DNA of 64,000 nucleotides from Pseudocolwellia sp. AS88 (GTDB lineage Bacteria > Pseudomonadota > Gammaproteobacteria > Enterobacterales > Alteromonadaceae), in assembly GCF_030551755.1 (NCBI RefSeq), contig NZ_JAUPEC010000003.1, positions 124,001 through 188,000 on the forward strand, written 5' to 3'. Position 1 is the first letter of the stretch. Every line of letters begins with the position of its first letter. Shown in pieces: positions 47,546 to 57,700 of this stretch. The translations under genes were made by a program, and so were the position numbers. The notes below the pieces were generated by a model that was not told the DNA's origin, did no database searches, and saw only the letters and a program-made list of their open reading frames with translations.

Positions 47546-48517
47546 TTATAGTGTCTCGGTAGATTTTATTTGCTCATTTAGAGGTAAATGAATACTAAAA
47601 GTAGTACCTATACCTTCTTCACTTGCTACTTTTATTGTACCTTTATGCTTTTCAATAATACCAAAAGATACAGAAAGCCCCAATCCGGTACCCACTCCAA
47701 CAGGTTTAGTTGTAAAAAAAGGGTCAAATATTTTCTTTCTTACTTCACTAGGCATACCTTTCCCATTGTCACTGACTTCGATAACGATCCAATTTTTACC
47801 TTTAGATTCTTTGGTATAGGTTTTTATTATTAACAAACCTTCTTCATCACATGCATGAGATGCATTTAAAAACAGGTTCATAAGCACTTGATGGATTTCA
47901 CCTGAATGACAAGCCAGCAGAGGTAATGGAGAAAAATATTTTTCTACGGTCATATTGTATTTTAATTCATTCCATACAACTTTTATCGACTCTTCAATAA
48001 TGTCATTTATTTGGCAAGCTTTCATTTCAAGTTCACCTGCGTGGGTGACCTTTTTTAAATTAGATACAATCGCACTGACCCTATTCAAACCTTTAATGGT
48101 GTCGCCAAGTAGGTCTTGTAAATCATCTTTAATGAACTCAATATCTTCAGTTTTTCTAAGATTTTGATATTGAGTGATAAATTCATTTTTCTCTAATGTA
48201 TCATTACTGTTGATAACCATATCGTCTAGCTTAACTATGGATTGAACATATTCAGATAAGGTGGTTAGATTACTTAATGAAAAGCCAATAGGATTGTTAA
48301 TTTCGTGAGCGACACCTGCAGCAAGTTGACCGATAGATGCCATCTTTTCAGCTTGTACTAACTGCTCTTGAGTTTCTTCGAGTGCGCGCACTGTTGTTTG
48401 AAGTTGCACAATATTGTCGTAAAGACTTCGTGTTTTATCGTCGAGAAATTTTTCTGCTTTTTTACGTGCTAGACGCTCTCTTTCATAGGCAGCTTTGTAA
48501 GGGTTGTTATCTGGCAA
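47546..48517 (-). CDS. hnoK: H-NOX-associated sensor histidine kinase (HnoK-like)
   Basis: 323 residues, soluble. A coiled coil at ~8-60 leads to the dimerisation/phosphoacceptor box (MASIGQLAAGVAHEINNPIGF, His71). An HATPase domain carries N (HQVLMNLFLNASHA), G1 (EVSDNGKGMP), F (FDPFFTTKP) and G2 (GTGLGLSVSFGI) boxes. There is no sensor domain of its own, as in kinases governed by a separate H-NOX protein. The start lies 3 bases after the H-NOX stop, so the two are coupled. NO-bound H-NOX inhibits autophosphorylation in the Shewanella homologue. It should phosphorylate the two receiver proteins encoded just upstream. Confidence 0.92.
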   Translation of the reverse strand: MPDNNPYKAAYERERLARKKAEKFLDDKTRSLYDNIVQLQTTVRALEETQEQLVQAEKMASIGQLAAGVAHEINNPIGFSLSNLTTLSEYVQSIVKLDDMVINSNDTLEKNEFITQYQNLRKTEDIEFIKDDLQDLLGDTIKGLNRVSAIVSNLKKVTHAGELEMKACQINDIIEESIKVVWNELKYNMTVEKYFSPLPLLACHSGEIHQVLMNLFLNASHACDEEGLLIIKTYTKESKGKNWIVIEVSDNGKGMPSEVRKKIFDPFFTTKPVGVGTGLGLSVSFGIIEKHKGTIKVASEEGIGTTFSIHLPLNEQIKSTETL

Positions 48518-48520
48518 TGG

Positions 48521-49066
48521 CTAGTCCTTAAACTTGATGATAAGTTTACAGCGATCTTTACCTGTGTGCATACACTCAGGATGGGTGATGTTAATTTCTT
48601 CATTAAATTGTTTAGCTGCACCATAAATCAAACCAACGCTGGCATGACAAAGTTTACGCTTAGATGTGTAATACATAATTAAATCTGTACCTTCACCATC
48701 TTCATACTCAAACTTAGGTAAGTAAGCATTAGGATGAACGCGTTTTACTTCTACATGAATAACGCTGTCTATTTGTAATAGAAATTCTCGTAGCGAGTCA
48801 ACATTAGACAAATCTGTAGGGCATCCTTCATAAAGTGATGTAAATAAATATTGCCCGAAAGCTTGAATAAGTTTCTCAGGTTCTACACCTGTTTTTTCTG
48901 ATAGCGCCACCACCATATTCACTAGTTCACTGTCTTCGTATTGCTCTCCACTTGTATAAATACCTTGCGAAGCCGGTTCCGTTTTTTCTAATAGTTCATT
49001 CCATTGTTCCATTCCCATCTTATCGATAATCATGTCTGAAAAAGCAGTAAAAATTGAACCTTGCAT
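48521..49066 (-). CDS. hnoX: H-NOX heme nitric-oxide sensor
   Basis: 181 residues, the usual size of bacterial stand-alone H-NOX. The proximal heme ligand is His104 (SVIHVEVKRVHP), Pro112 is close to the heme distortion site, and the porphyrin-carboxylate YxSxR motif is YTSKR (Tyr133, Ser135, Arg137). Ferrous heme binds NO at picomolar to nanomolar affinity. No distal Tyr is evident, favouring NO over O2 selectivity. It is followed directly by its kinase and preceded by two c-di-GMP-metabolism response regulators in one operon. Confidence 0.95.
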   Translation of the reverse strand: MQGSIFTAFSDMIIDKMGMEQWNELLEKTEPASQGIYTSGEQYEDSELVNMVVALSEKTGVEPEKLIQAFGQYLFTSLYEGCPTDLSNVDSLREFLLQIDSVIHVEVKRVHPNAYLPKFEYEDGEGTDLIMYYTSKRKLCHASVGLIYGAAKQFNEEINITHPECMHTGKDRCKLIIKFKD

Positions 49067-49075
49067 ATAAGTCTC

Positions 49076-50401
49076 CTAAGCGATAAATAGTGTTACTTTA
49101 GTATTATGTCTTCTTTCGTATTCTTTTAATTTTGTGATCATGACTGAATTGATCTCTTGGCCTGCCTTGAGCATTACATTGCCATTGTTTAGGATCAAAT
49201 CTTCTAATAATTTGTCACCAGGCTTTAACGCTTCAACACCAATACTAAACTCCATTTCACCATCAACAGCTTCTCGGTTACCTAGGAGGTCAATAAATGT
49301 TTTCAAAATTTTACGGTCGTACCAAACATCTGCACGTTCTTTCATCCACGCATATGCATTAGCAATCGACATTCTTTTAGCGTTAGTTTTTCCTGCAATT
49401 AAAAAATCAAAATCTTTAACTATTCTGATAATGCGTGCGCCAACAGGAATATCGTCTCCTGAAAGATGAGCTGGTGATCCAGTGCCATCAATGTTTTCGT
49501 TTTGATGAAGTATATTGTCTGTTAGTGAGGCAAAGCGTTTAACTTTACCGAGAATTTCAGCGCCGATCATTGGGTGAGTAATGAGTAAATCTTCAAGTTT
49601 CCCTGAGCCTATTGAGTTTTCCTGTAATAAGTCATCAGAAAGCCCCACTGTGCCTATTTCATGAAGTAGTGCACATAGATAAATACGTCGACATTGAGCT
49701 TCGTCTAATTCAAGTTTTTTGGCTACGGCTTTACACTGAATAGCAATACGTATGGAGTGTCCTGCGCTAAAGCCTGTTCGATATTCTATAGTGGCAGACA
49801 TCATATCGAGTACATCAAAAAACAGCTCTTTTTGTGTTTGCAGTGTGTTCTTTAATTTTTTTGTACTGGCTTGTAATGCTGAAGTACGTTGTATTACTTT
49901 TAACTCAAGTGATTGATTAAAGATTTCTAGCTCTTTATTGGCTTTAGCAACTTCTTCATTCAACCTTTTCGCTTCTTTTTTAAGAAGATAGTGATCAGAA
50001 GCTTTTTCTAAGGTGAGTTTTAAGTCTTGGTTATTCCATGGCTTACTAATGTAGGTGTAAACGCCACCGTCATTTATCGCTTTAACTGTTGAGTCCATGT
50101 CGCTATAGCCAGTAAGTAATAAACGAATAGCGTTAGGTATGATTTCTCTGGCATGAGCCAAAAATTCTGCACCATCCATTTTGGGCATGCGCATGTCTGA
50201 CATAATAATATCTACATGATTTTCTTGTAAATAAGCTAGCGCTTCATCACCTTTATTAAAGGGGATAATTTCATAGTTATTACGTAGTAACCTTTTTAAT
50301 GCATTGATAATGTCTTCTTCATCATCAAGTAATAGTAGTTTTAGAGGGGCGTTTTCTGGACGTGTCTCTACAATTGGCTTGTTCATTGTTGCTTCAGTCA
50401 T
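49076..50401 (-). CDS. hnoD: Receiver-HD-GYP response regulator, degenerate (HnoD-like)
   Basis: 441 residues. The receiver domain (about 20-140) has Asp69 (IIMSDMRMP) as phosphoacceptor. A coiled linker at ~140-190 leads to an HD-GYP domain. In the active site the usual HD pair is changed: LLHEIGTVG replaces LLHDIGKIG (His247-Glu248, and Lys to Thr), and NIDGTGSP replaces the GYP signature. It is therefore likely without phosphodiesterase activity, like Shewanella HnoD, which modulates the EAL partner instead. Start and stop overlap by one base with the EAL gene (TAATG), showing coupling. Confidence 0.92.
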   Translation of the reverse strand: MTEATMNKPIVETRPENAPLKLLLLDDEEDIINALKRLLRNNYEIIPFNKGDEALAYLQENHVDIIMSDMRMPKMDGAEFLAHAREIIPNAIRLLLTGYSDMDSTVKAINDGGVYTYISKPWNNQDLKLTLEKASDHYLLKKEAKRLNEEVAKANKELEIFNQSLELKVIQRTSALQASTKKLKNTLQTQKELFFDVLDMMSATIEYRTGFSAGHSIRIAIQCKAVAKKLELDEAQCRRIYLCALLHEIGTVGLSDDLLQENSIGSGKLEDLLITHPMIGAEILGKVKRFASLTDNILHQNENIDGTGSPAHLSGDDIPVGARIIRIVKDFDFLIAGKTNAKRMSIANAYAWMKERADVWYDRKILKTFIDLLGNREAVDGEMEFSIGVEALKPGDKLLEDLILNNGNVMLKAGQEINSVMITKLKEYERRHNTKVTLFIA

Positions 50402-52065
50402 TAATGCTCGCTTATACCAGAATGAGTCTTAGGTTTACTAAATAATGAGGCAAAATAGATGAAGTCATCACAATTTATCGCTTTACTAAACCAATAGCCC
50501 TGTAATCGATTACACCCCATTTGGGTTAACGTATTAGCCTGCTGCTCTTCTTCAACAAACTCGGCAACAATTTCAAGTGATAAGGTGGTAGCTGTTGCAA
50601 TAATATTATTCAGCGCCGTAGTTTTTTCTAAACTGCTATTCATGCCTTTTATGAAACACCCATCTATTTTTACAACATCGACAGGTAATTCACATAAATA
50701 TTCATATGAAGCATGGCCAGTACCAAAATCATCAATGGCTATTTTTATACCTAAATTACGCAAGGTAATAAGTTGTTCACGAGTTTCTTGAAAGCTTTTT
50801 ACAACGCTGGTTTCTGTTATTTCTAATTCTAGCGATGTTGCAGGAATTTGATAAAGGGCAAGCTTTTCAATAATTATTTGGGTCAGCTTTGGGTTACCTA
50901 GCTGACTAGCAAACAAGTTAATACTCATAGTGATATCTTTAAATAATTCAGTTTCACTCGTCATAAAGCTGAAAGCTTGATCTAAAATCATAACTAATAA
51001 GTCATCAGCTAAATTGTATCGTTCAATATAAGGTAAAAATTTATCAGGCGTTAAGAACCCTAGTTCAGGATGAACCCAGCGAATAAGTGCTTCACAGCCA
51101 GTTATTTTATTGAGGCCTAAGTCTATTTGAGGTTGATAATGTAGACTCAACTTATTGTTTTTTATTGAACTTCCTAATTCATTAATGAGTTTAGCTTTGT
51201 TAAACCATTTATCTTCTTGTTGCGGAGGGCAAAAAACTATTTCTTGTTTATCATTTTTTAATGCGCGTATATGTTTAATATTACGTTCAAGGTTTTCAGT
51301 AAGATCTATTTTCCAATCGTTAATAGATGTAATACCTACACAACCTGTAATTTCTATTTCTTTTTCGTCTATACCTATAGGTGTTGAAATAATACGTAAT
51401 AATGCATTAGCGTCTTTGCCTAAGCTGCCTTCATTCTGAAATACTATGGCAAAAATATCACTTTCTACTCGCGTCATTATGTGTTCAGGGAACATCATAC
51501 TTAAGCGTCTAGCGATAACTTTTAAAACTTTATTACCCGCTTTATAGCTATGATCTTTATTTACACTGGAAAGATTTTGAATATTGAGTAGAGCAACGCA
51601 GGCACCGTTAAATTCGTTCAAACCTAAATGTTTGATTTGTTCTTTAAACATTTTTAATGTGGGGATTAACGTTAAGGTATCGTGATTACGTTTAGACTCA
51701 TGTTCTTTAATTGTATCTCGTAGAAAAGCGCGTAATTGATTATTGTCCCAAGGCTTACACAAAAACTTGCTGATGCAACCGTCATTTAATGCTTTAGCAA
51801 ACCCTTCCATATCTGCTTGACCAGATAACATAACATTTAAGATATTAGGGTAAAGATTGTGAACTTGGGTTAATAATTCGCTACCGTTTACATCGGGCAT
51901 ACGATAATCAGAAATAACCACATCAATAGGGTTATTTTCTAAAATAGTTAATGCTTCCGAAGCTGATTGTGCTTCATGTATGGCAGAGAAGTCGTTTCTT
52001 AAAACTCGACTTAATGCCTTGGTGACTGATTTTTCGTCGTCAACCAGTAGAATTTCATAATGCAT
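50401..52065 (-). CDS. hnoB: Receiver-GGDEF-EAL response regulator (HnoB-like c-di-GMP phosphodiesterase)
   Basis: 554 residues: receiver (about 1-120, phosphoacceptor Asp53 in VISDYRMP), GGDEF-like domain (about 125-285) and EAL domain (about 295-545). The GGDEF motif is degenerate: ESDIF at 201-205. The EAL domain keeps Glu325-Ala-Leu, DDFGTG (Asp445/446), Lys466 and Glu502 and so should hydrolyse c-di-GMP. The usual AEGVE motif reads AEFVE. It is the first gene of the NO-sensing operon. Phosphorylation by the kinase would turn on the phosphodiesterase and NO would turn the kinase off, linking NO to biofilm control. Confidence 0.92.
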   Translation of the reverse strand: MHYEILLVDDEKSVTKALSRVLRNDFSAIHEAQSASEALTILENNPIDVVISDYRMPDVNGSELLTQVHNLYPNILNVMLSGQADMEGFAKALNDGCISKFLCKPWDNNQLRAFLRDTIKEHESKRNHDTLTLIPTLKMFKEQIKHLGLNEFNGACVALLNIQNLSSVNKDHSYKAGNKVLKVIARRLSMMFPEHIMTRVESDIFAIVFQNEGSLGKDANALLRIISTPIGIDEKEIEITGCVGITSINDWKIDLTENLERNIKHIRALKNDKQEIVFCPPQQEDKWFNKAKLINELGSSIKNNKLSLHYQPQIDLGLNKITGCEALIRWVHPELGFLTPDKFLPYIERYNLADDLLVMILDQAFSFMTSETELFKDITMSINLFASQLGNPKLTQIIIEKLALYQIPATSLELEITETSVVKSFQETREQLITLRNLGIKIAIDDFGTGHASYEYLCELPVDVVKIDGCFIKGMNSSLEKTTALNNIIATATTLSLEIVAEFVEEEQQANTLTQMGCNRLQGYWFSKAINCDDFIYFASLFSKPKTHSGISEH

Positions 52066-52085
52066 ATTTGTCCTAGTATTTAATT

Positions 52086-52145
52086 TATACCCATTCGAAT
52101 AATAAATTATTGCTAAGTGGCCAATTAATTAATCAACTTGGTATG
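52086..52145. repeat. Palindromic MITE-like intergenic repeat, copy A
   Basis: About 60 bases, bounded by ATACCCA and TTGGTAT (inverted, one mismatch), with the internal AATAATAAATTATT and TTAATTAA symmetric parts. On the minus strand it begins ATACCAAGTTGATTAATTAATTGG. The 17-base stretch CCAAGTTGATTAATTAA is repeated exactly at 18576-18592. It lies in the promoter region of the NO operon. I recall similar 60-base elements being frequent in Colwelliaceae. Confidence 0.7.
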
Positions 52146-52201
52146 ATTTGAAGAACAAAAATAAAATTGTCAACAATGTCATATTAACTGTAGTTGAAGT
52201 T

Positions 52202-52307
52202 AAATATTCTGCCATTAAGAGAGGAGAATATTTTTGCATTCTGAGTGATGGAGAATTTACTGAGAGGGGAGTTAGCAGCTCTATATTAGGCTGCTAACTC
52301 TTGTTTT
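52202..52307 (+). terminator. Two hairpins, the second a good rightward terminator without an upstream gene
   Basis: First hairpin: AAATATTCT (52202-52210) with AGAATATTT (52225-52233). Second: GAGTTAGCAGC (52269-52279) with GCTGCTAACTC (52290-52300), followed by TTGTTTTTATT. The T-run is on the plus strand, but both flanking genes read leftward. It may act as a hairpin terminator for the efflux operon without a T-run on that strand, or end an unseen rightward RNA. Confidence 0.6.
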
Positions 52308-52327
52308 TATTGGGATTGGTGATGAAT

Positions 52328-53356
52328 TTACGCTATTTCTACGATTTGCTTACCAGTAAAACCACCATCGAGTTGATGATGCAAGGCTTGTGTTATCGCT
52401 TCAGCATTAAAATTAACGGGTGATATTTCAGGTACAACTATGTCGCCATTATCGATGTTTTCGAGTAATTGGTTATTCATAAAGCTCATACGCTGTTGTG
52501 CACATAAACTGTTAGCTAACCAAGCACCACCTAAAGATACAATACTAATATTAGGCGCTTTTCTGAACATTAACTCAGGCGTTAATATAGGTAGTGATTT
52601 TAAACAGGCGATACGCCCGCAAAATCTCATAAGCTCAATGTTTCTTAAGGTTGAATCACCGCCAATGGTATCTATAACAGCATCAAATCCTTGTGGACCA
52701 AGGGCTGTAGCGATTTTTTGACTTAGTTTTTTGTCTGTATAATTAAATACTGCATCAGCACCTAACTTCTTCACAAGTTTATGATTATGTTTAGAAGCCA
52801 TAGTAAAAACGTCTGCGCCACGTTGTTTGGCAAGTTGAATGGCAAATTGACCAACAGCACCCGCACCCGCATCAATGAAAACCGTATCGCCTTCATTAAT
52901 TTGTATTTTTTCTACTGCAATTAATGCTGATAGACCAGAGCAAGGAATAGCGGCAGCCGTTTTAGATTCAAGATTTTCAGGTATCAGAGCAACAGCAAAA
53001 TTAGGTACTTTTGCATATTCACTTAATACACCTTGCTGCGCCAAGCTTGAATGCCACATTATACGATCGCCAACACTAGGGAATTGACCTTTGTTGGCTT
53101 GTACTACAGTACCTACGGCATCTAAACCTAAAATATGCGGGTATTGCCATTTACAAAAACCTGTTTTGGCAAACTGTGCATCTAAAGGGTTAAGACCCAC
53201 AAACTCAACTTTTACGAGTATTTCGTTAGCGTCACACTGAGGTAGAGGTAATTCTACTTGGTGTAAGCTAAATGTTTCGCTTGGACTTTCTAATACAATG
53301 GCTTTCATCGTTTCAGGCAAATCACAAAGTTGTACTGTTTCGTTAGAAAGCATCAT
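52328..53356 (-). CDS. Zinc-independent MDR oxidoreductase (quinone oxidoreductase-like, MexS-type)
   Basis: 342 residues, medium-chain dehydrogenase/reductase. It has the quinone-oxidoreductase N-terminal domain (VGLNPLDAQFAKTGF, HILGLDAVGTV) and the NAD(P)H Rossmann motif AGAGAVGQFAIQLAKQRGA. The catalytic zinc ligands of alcohol dehydrogenases are absent. It is the last gene of the efflux operon, 3 bases after the outer membrane factor gene. In Pseudomonas, MexS (same superfamily) is linked to the LysR protein MexT and MexEF-OprN. The substrate is unknown; it may detoxify an electrophile that also induces the pump. Confidence 0.85.
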   Translation of the reverse strand: MMLSNETVQLCDLPETMKAIVLESPSETFSLHQVELPLPQCDANEILVKVEFVGLNPLDAQFAKTGFCKWQYPHILGLDAVGTVVQANKGQFPSVGDRIMWHSSLAQQGVLSEYAKVPNFAVALIPENLESKTAAAIPCSGLSALIAVEKIQINEGDTVFIDAGAGAVGQFAIQLAKQRGADVFTMASKHNHKLVKKLGADAVFNYTDKKLSQKIATALGPQGFDAVIDTIGGDSTLRNIELMRFCGRIACLKSLPILTPELMFRKAPNISIVSLGGAWLANSLCAQQRMSFMNNQLLENIDNGDIVVPEISPVNFNAEAITQALHHQLDGGFTGKQIVEIA

Positions 53357-53359
53357 ATT

Positions 53360-54772
53360 CTACGGCTCGTCGGTTGCTAACTTCTGACTCCAGCTACCAT
53401 TAAATGCTTGGTATGTTGATACTTTCGCGATTAAAGATGAAATGGCGGAGTCGATATTGTTTTTTTCTGCAACTAAAACATCCTGTCTTGCATCTAATAA
53501 TTCTAAATAAGGTATTTGACCTTCTTGGTACATAACCTCTGCTTGTAAAAATGCGTTATTCGCATATTTATAGCGTTGTTGAGCAAACTTTTGCATATCA
53601 GATTGCTTCACTAAAAATTGTAACGAAAGTTCGCTTTCATTGATAGCTTCAAGAACCACCTGCTGATATTCACTGTAAGCGGCTTCACTTAAAAATGCTT
53701 GAGCATCTCTTTGTGCTAATAGGGCAGGATAACTCAATAAAGACCATTCAATTTGCGGAGACAATTGCCATTGTTGCTGTGTATCTACTAAACGCGTGTT
53801 GTCTAAACCTAGTACTCCAGCAAAACCACTTAAGCTAATATTAGGTAGTAAAGCTTTGCTTGCAGAAACACTTAATGAATAAGCTTGGCTAAAGTTTAAT
53901 AACGCTTGATTGATATCAGGGCGCAACGCGATAGCATTATTTGCATCGGCAATCGCTACTTCAATTGGTGTATCGAATAAAGCTTGAGTTTCACTAAGAG
54001 AAATTTCTTTAGTTAACTTACCTGTTAATAAAGCAATGGTAGCTAAGTTACTATATTGGGCATAAATAACATCTGGTAATAAAGCTTGTTGCTGGCTTAA
54101 TTGAGCTTTAGTTCTATTAAGATCTAGTTCACTTGCCACACCTTCTTCAACACGGGCTTCAAGTACCTCAATGCTTTGTTTTAATGCTGTGATTTGTTTA
54201 GAAATAATCTGTTGATTTTGAATATTTCCTTGATAGTTTATATAGCCTTTAACCACACCAGAAACTATCTCTATTTGTAATAACCTTATCTGTTCTGCTT
54301 GGCTCATTGCTGAAGCGTTAGCTGCATCAACTAATGCCGTAACTCGACCAAATAAATCAAGTTGCCAATCTAAACCTAAAGTCCCACTAGATTCTCGGGT
54401 AATCACGCTGTCTAAGCCACTACGAGTGGCTGAAATAGAGAAACCACCCTGTGGTAAGTATTCTGCTTTTTGAGCGCCTAAACGAGCCAAAGCGCTTTTT
54501 AACTGCAGTTGGCTTGTTTTTAGATCGTGGTTAGTTGCTAATGCACTTTTAACTAATTCATCTAGCTCGGCTGAATTGAATTGGTGCCACCAATTCAATT
54601 CATTTGCACTCGCTAAGTTAGAAGCAATATCAGCACGTTCTATAAAGCTTTCTAATAACTGATGTTGCTTAGCTTCATCAATTTTACTGGCACAACCGGC
54701 AAGTAAAATTGATGTTGCAAGTAAGCAGCTAATAACAAGCTTACTTTTTACCGAGTTCATTAAATTAAACAT
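53360..54772 (-). CDS. RND efflux outer membrane lipoprotein (NodT/OprM family)
   Basis: 470 residues. Lipoprotein signal peptide ending LLAGC (Cys27) followed by two TolC-type outer-membrane-factor repeats. Typical stretches are NELNWWHQFNSAELDELV and SGTLGLDWQLDLFGRV, and the channel-forming helices end in YLELLDARQDVLVAE. It forms the outer-membrane exit channel for the pump encoded just upstream. The ATG at 54772 overlaps the pump gene's stop by 8 bases; the Met at 54760 is an alternative that removes the overlap. Confidence 0.93.
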   Translation of the reverse strand: MFNLMNSVKSKLVISCLLATSILLAGCASKIDEAKQHQLLESFIERADIASNLASANELNWWHQFNSAELDELVKSALATNHDLKTSQLQLKSALARLGAQKAEYLPQGGFSISATRSGLDSVITRESSGTLGLDWQLDLFGRVTALVDAANASAMSQAEQIRLLQIEIVSGVVKGYINYQGNIQNQQIISKQITALKQSIEVLEARVEEGVASELDLNRTKAQLSQQQALLPDVIYAQYSNLATIALLTGKLTKEISLSETQALFDTPIEVAIADANNAIALRPDINQALLNFSQAYSLSVSASKALLPNISLSGFAGVLGLDNTRLVDTQQQWQLSPQIEWSLLSYPALLAQRDAQAFLSEAAYSEYQQVVLEAINESELSLQFLVKQSDMQKFAQQRYKYANNAFLQAEVMYQEGQIPYLELLDARQDVLVAEKNNIDSAISSLIAKVSTYQAFNGSWSQKLATDEP

Positions 54773-57700
54773 TATCAGTTAGCTCAGCTTTAGCTTTTTT
54801 ACTTTTACTTAGTAAAACATAAAATACAGGTGTAAATAATAAACCGAAAATTGTAACACCTATCATGCCTGAGAATACTGCATTACCCATAGCATGACGC
54901 ATTTCAGAACCTGCACCTGTAGCTAAAACTAACGGTACAACACCTGCTGTAAAGGCGATCGACGTCATTAAGATAGGACGTAAACGCATACGACACGCTT
55001 CTATTATGGCATCCACATTCGATAAACCATTGTCTTGTTGATCTTTAGCAAACTCTACCATCAAGATGGCATTCTTGGAGGCTAAGGCGACCAGTACAAT
55101 TAAGGCTATTTGAGTAAAGATGTTGTTGTCTGAACCAACTAACCAAACGCCTAGTAAAGCTGAGAATATCGTCATTGGTACAATTAAAATAATCGCTAAT
55201 GGTAAACGTAAACTCTCGTATTGTGCAGCAAGTACCATAAAGACTAGAAGTACAACTAATGGGAATACATAAACCATAGTGTTACCGGCCAATATTTGTT
55301 GGTAAGTAACATCTGTCCACTCGTAACTTATACCTTGCTCTAAGTTCTCAGCTAAAATACGTTCTATAGCAGTTTGTGCTTGGCCTGAGCTGTAACCTGG
55401 AGCCGCACTACCATTAAGCTCTGCGCTCGGGTAACCGTTATAGTGCATTACACGATCTGGACCTATTGTTGGAGTTACAGTTAATACTGAGCCTAGTGGT
55501 ACCATAATCCCTTGGTTATTACGTACTTTTAGCGTCAATATTTGTGCTGGATCTTGACGGAATTCAGTATCAGCTTGTGCATTTACCTGATAAGTACGGC
55601 CAAACAGATTAAAGTCGTTTACATAGGCTGAACCTAAATAAACTTGTAAGGCATCAAAAACTTCATCTAAAGGTATACCTTGAATTAACGCTTGTTCGCG
55701 ATCAATATCAATATCCATTTGTGGTACTTGAATACGGAAGCTTGAAAACATGCGAGTTAATGCAGGGTCTGCATTCGCTTTTTTGATAACTTTTTGTAAG
55801 TTATTAAATAAAACTTCAAAACCTTTATTCTCTTGATCTTCTAGCTGTAATTTAAAGCCGCCTGTTGAACCTAAACCACGAACTGGTGGTGGTGGAAATA
55901 CAGCAACAAATGCTTCATCAATTGCCATAAACTCTTTATTAAGTTTAGCGGCAATAGCATCAGCCGACTCACCTGGACCTTTTCTTTCTGAAAAGTCTTT
56001 TAACGGAGTGAACATAACGGCACTGTTAGGTAAATTAGCAAATCCATTTATTGATAAACCAGGAAAAGCTACTGTGTGTGAAACACCTGGTATTTTATGT
56101 GCTATTTCTTCCATTTTTCTAACAACAGCTTCCGTACGATCTAAACTTGCAGCATCAGGTAATTGTGCAACAGCAATAACTAATTGTTTGTCTTGCACGG
56201 GTATGAAGCCGCTTGGTACTTGGTTAAATAATGTAACAGTACCGCCGAGCAATGCTACGTAAACAATACCTACAATTAATCCCATGCGAAGCAGTTTTTT
56301 AACTATTTTTTCGTAACCTTTTGCACCACGATCGAATGCACGGTTAAAAGGTTCGAATAACCATTTGCCAAATAATTTGTTTAATATACGCGTTAGTCTA
56401 TCTGGCTTACTGTCATGCGATTTCAATAAAATAGCCGCTAACGCAGGAGATAATGTTAACGAGTTAAATGCTGAAATAAACGTTGAAATAGTAATGGTTA
56501 AGGCAAACTGTTTATAAAATTGGCCTGATAAACCTGAAATGAATGCTGTAGGAATAAACACCGCACCAAGTACTAGAGCTATCGCAATAATAGGTCCTGT
56601 TACTTCGGTCATAGCAACACGTGTTGCTTCAAGTGGGTTTAAACCTTTTTCAATATTTCGTTCTACGTTTTCCACTACAACAATGGCATCATCTACAACA
56701 ATACCAATGGCGAGTACCAGCCCAAATAAAGATAAGGTATTTATTGAAACACCTAACCATTGCATAACAGCAAATGTACCTACTAATGAAATAGGAACAG
56801 CTATCAGTGGAATAATTGAAGCACGCCATGTTTGTAAGAATAAAATTACAACAATAACCACAAGTACAACAGCTTCAAGTAGAGTAGTGATTACCGCGTC
56901 AATCGAGCCACGAACAAATACTGTAGGGTCGTAAACAATGTCGTATTCAATACCAGCAGGAAAGTTTTTAGATAATCGTTCCATGGTTTCACGTACTTGC
57001 CCTGAAAGCTCAATAGCATTTGCTCCAGGTCTTTGAAATACAGGCATTGCTAATGCAGGCTGTCCATCAAGTAAAGCTCGTAGCGAGTAACTACTTTGCC
57101 CAAGCTCAACTCTTGCCACATCTTTAAGGCGAGTTATTTGTCCTTGATCGCCAATTTTTATAATAACGTCTTCAAATTCTTCAATGCTAGTTAAACGACC
57201 TTTTACATTTAATAAAATTTGGAATTGGTTATCATTTGCTGAAGGTTGTGCACCTAAGCTACCAGCAGCAACTTGTTGGTTTTGTTGACGTAATGAAGTT
57301 AGTACATCTGTTGCAGTAAGAGCACGTGCAGATAAGGCATCTGGATTTAACCAAACACGCATTGCATATTGGCTACCACCAAAAAGTCTAAAATCACCTA
57401 CGCCAGATAAGCGAGTTATTTGGTCTTTAACGTATAAGTCAGCATAGTTAGCTAAATAAGCCGTGTCATGAGTATTTTCAGGAGAAAATAAATGCACAAC
57501 CATTGTTAAGTCTGGTGATGATTTTTCTGCTACTACACCGAGTCTTTGCACTTCTTCAGGTAAGCGTGGTAAAGCACTGTTCACACTGTTTTGTACTTGT
57601 GTTTGTGCTCGGTCTAAATCTGTACCTAAAGCAAAAGTAACTGTTAAAGATAAACGACCATCACCTGTTGCTTGAGAAGCCATATACAGCATGTTTTCAA

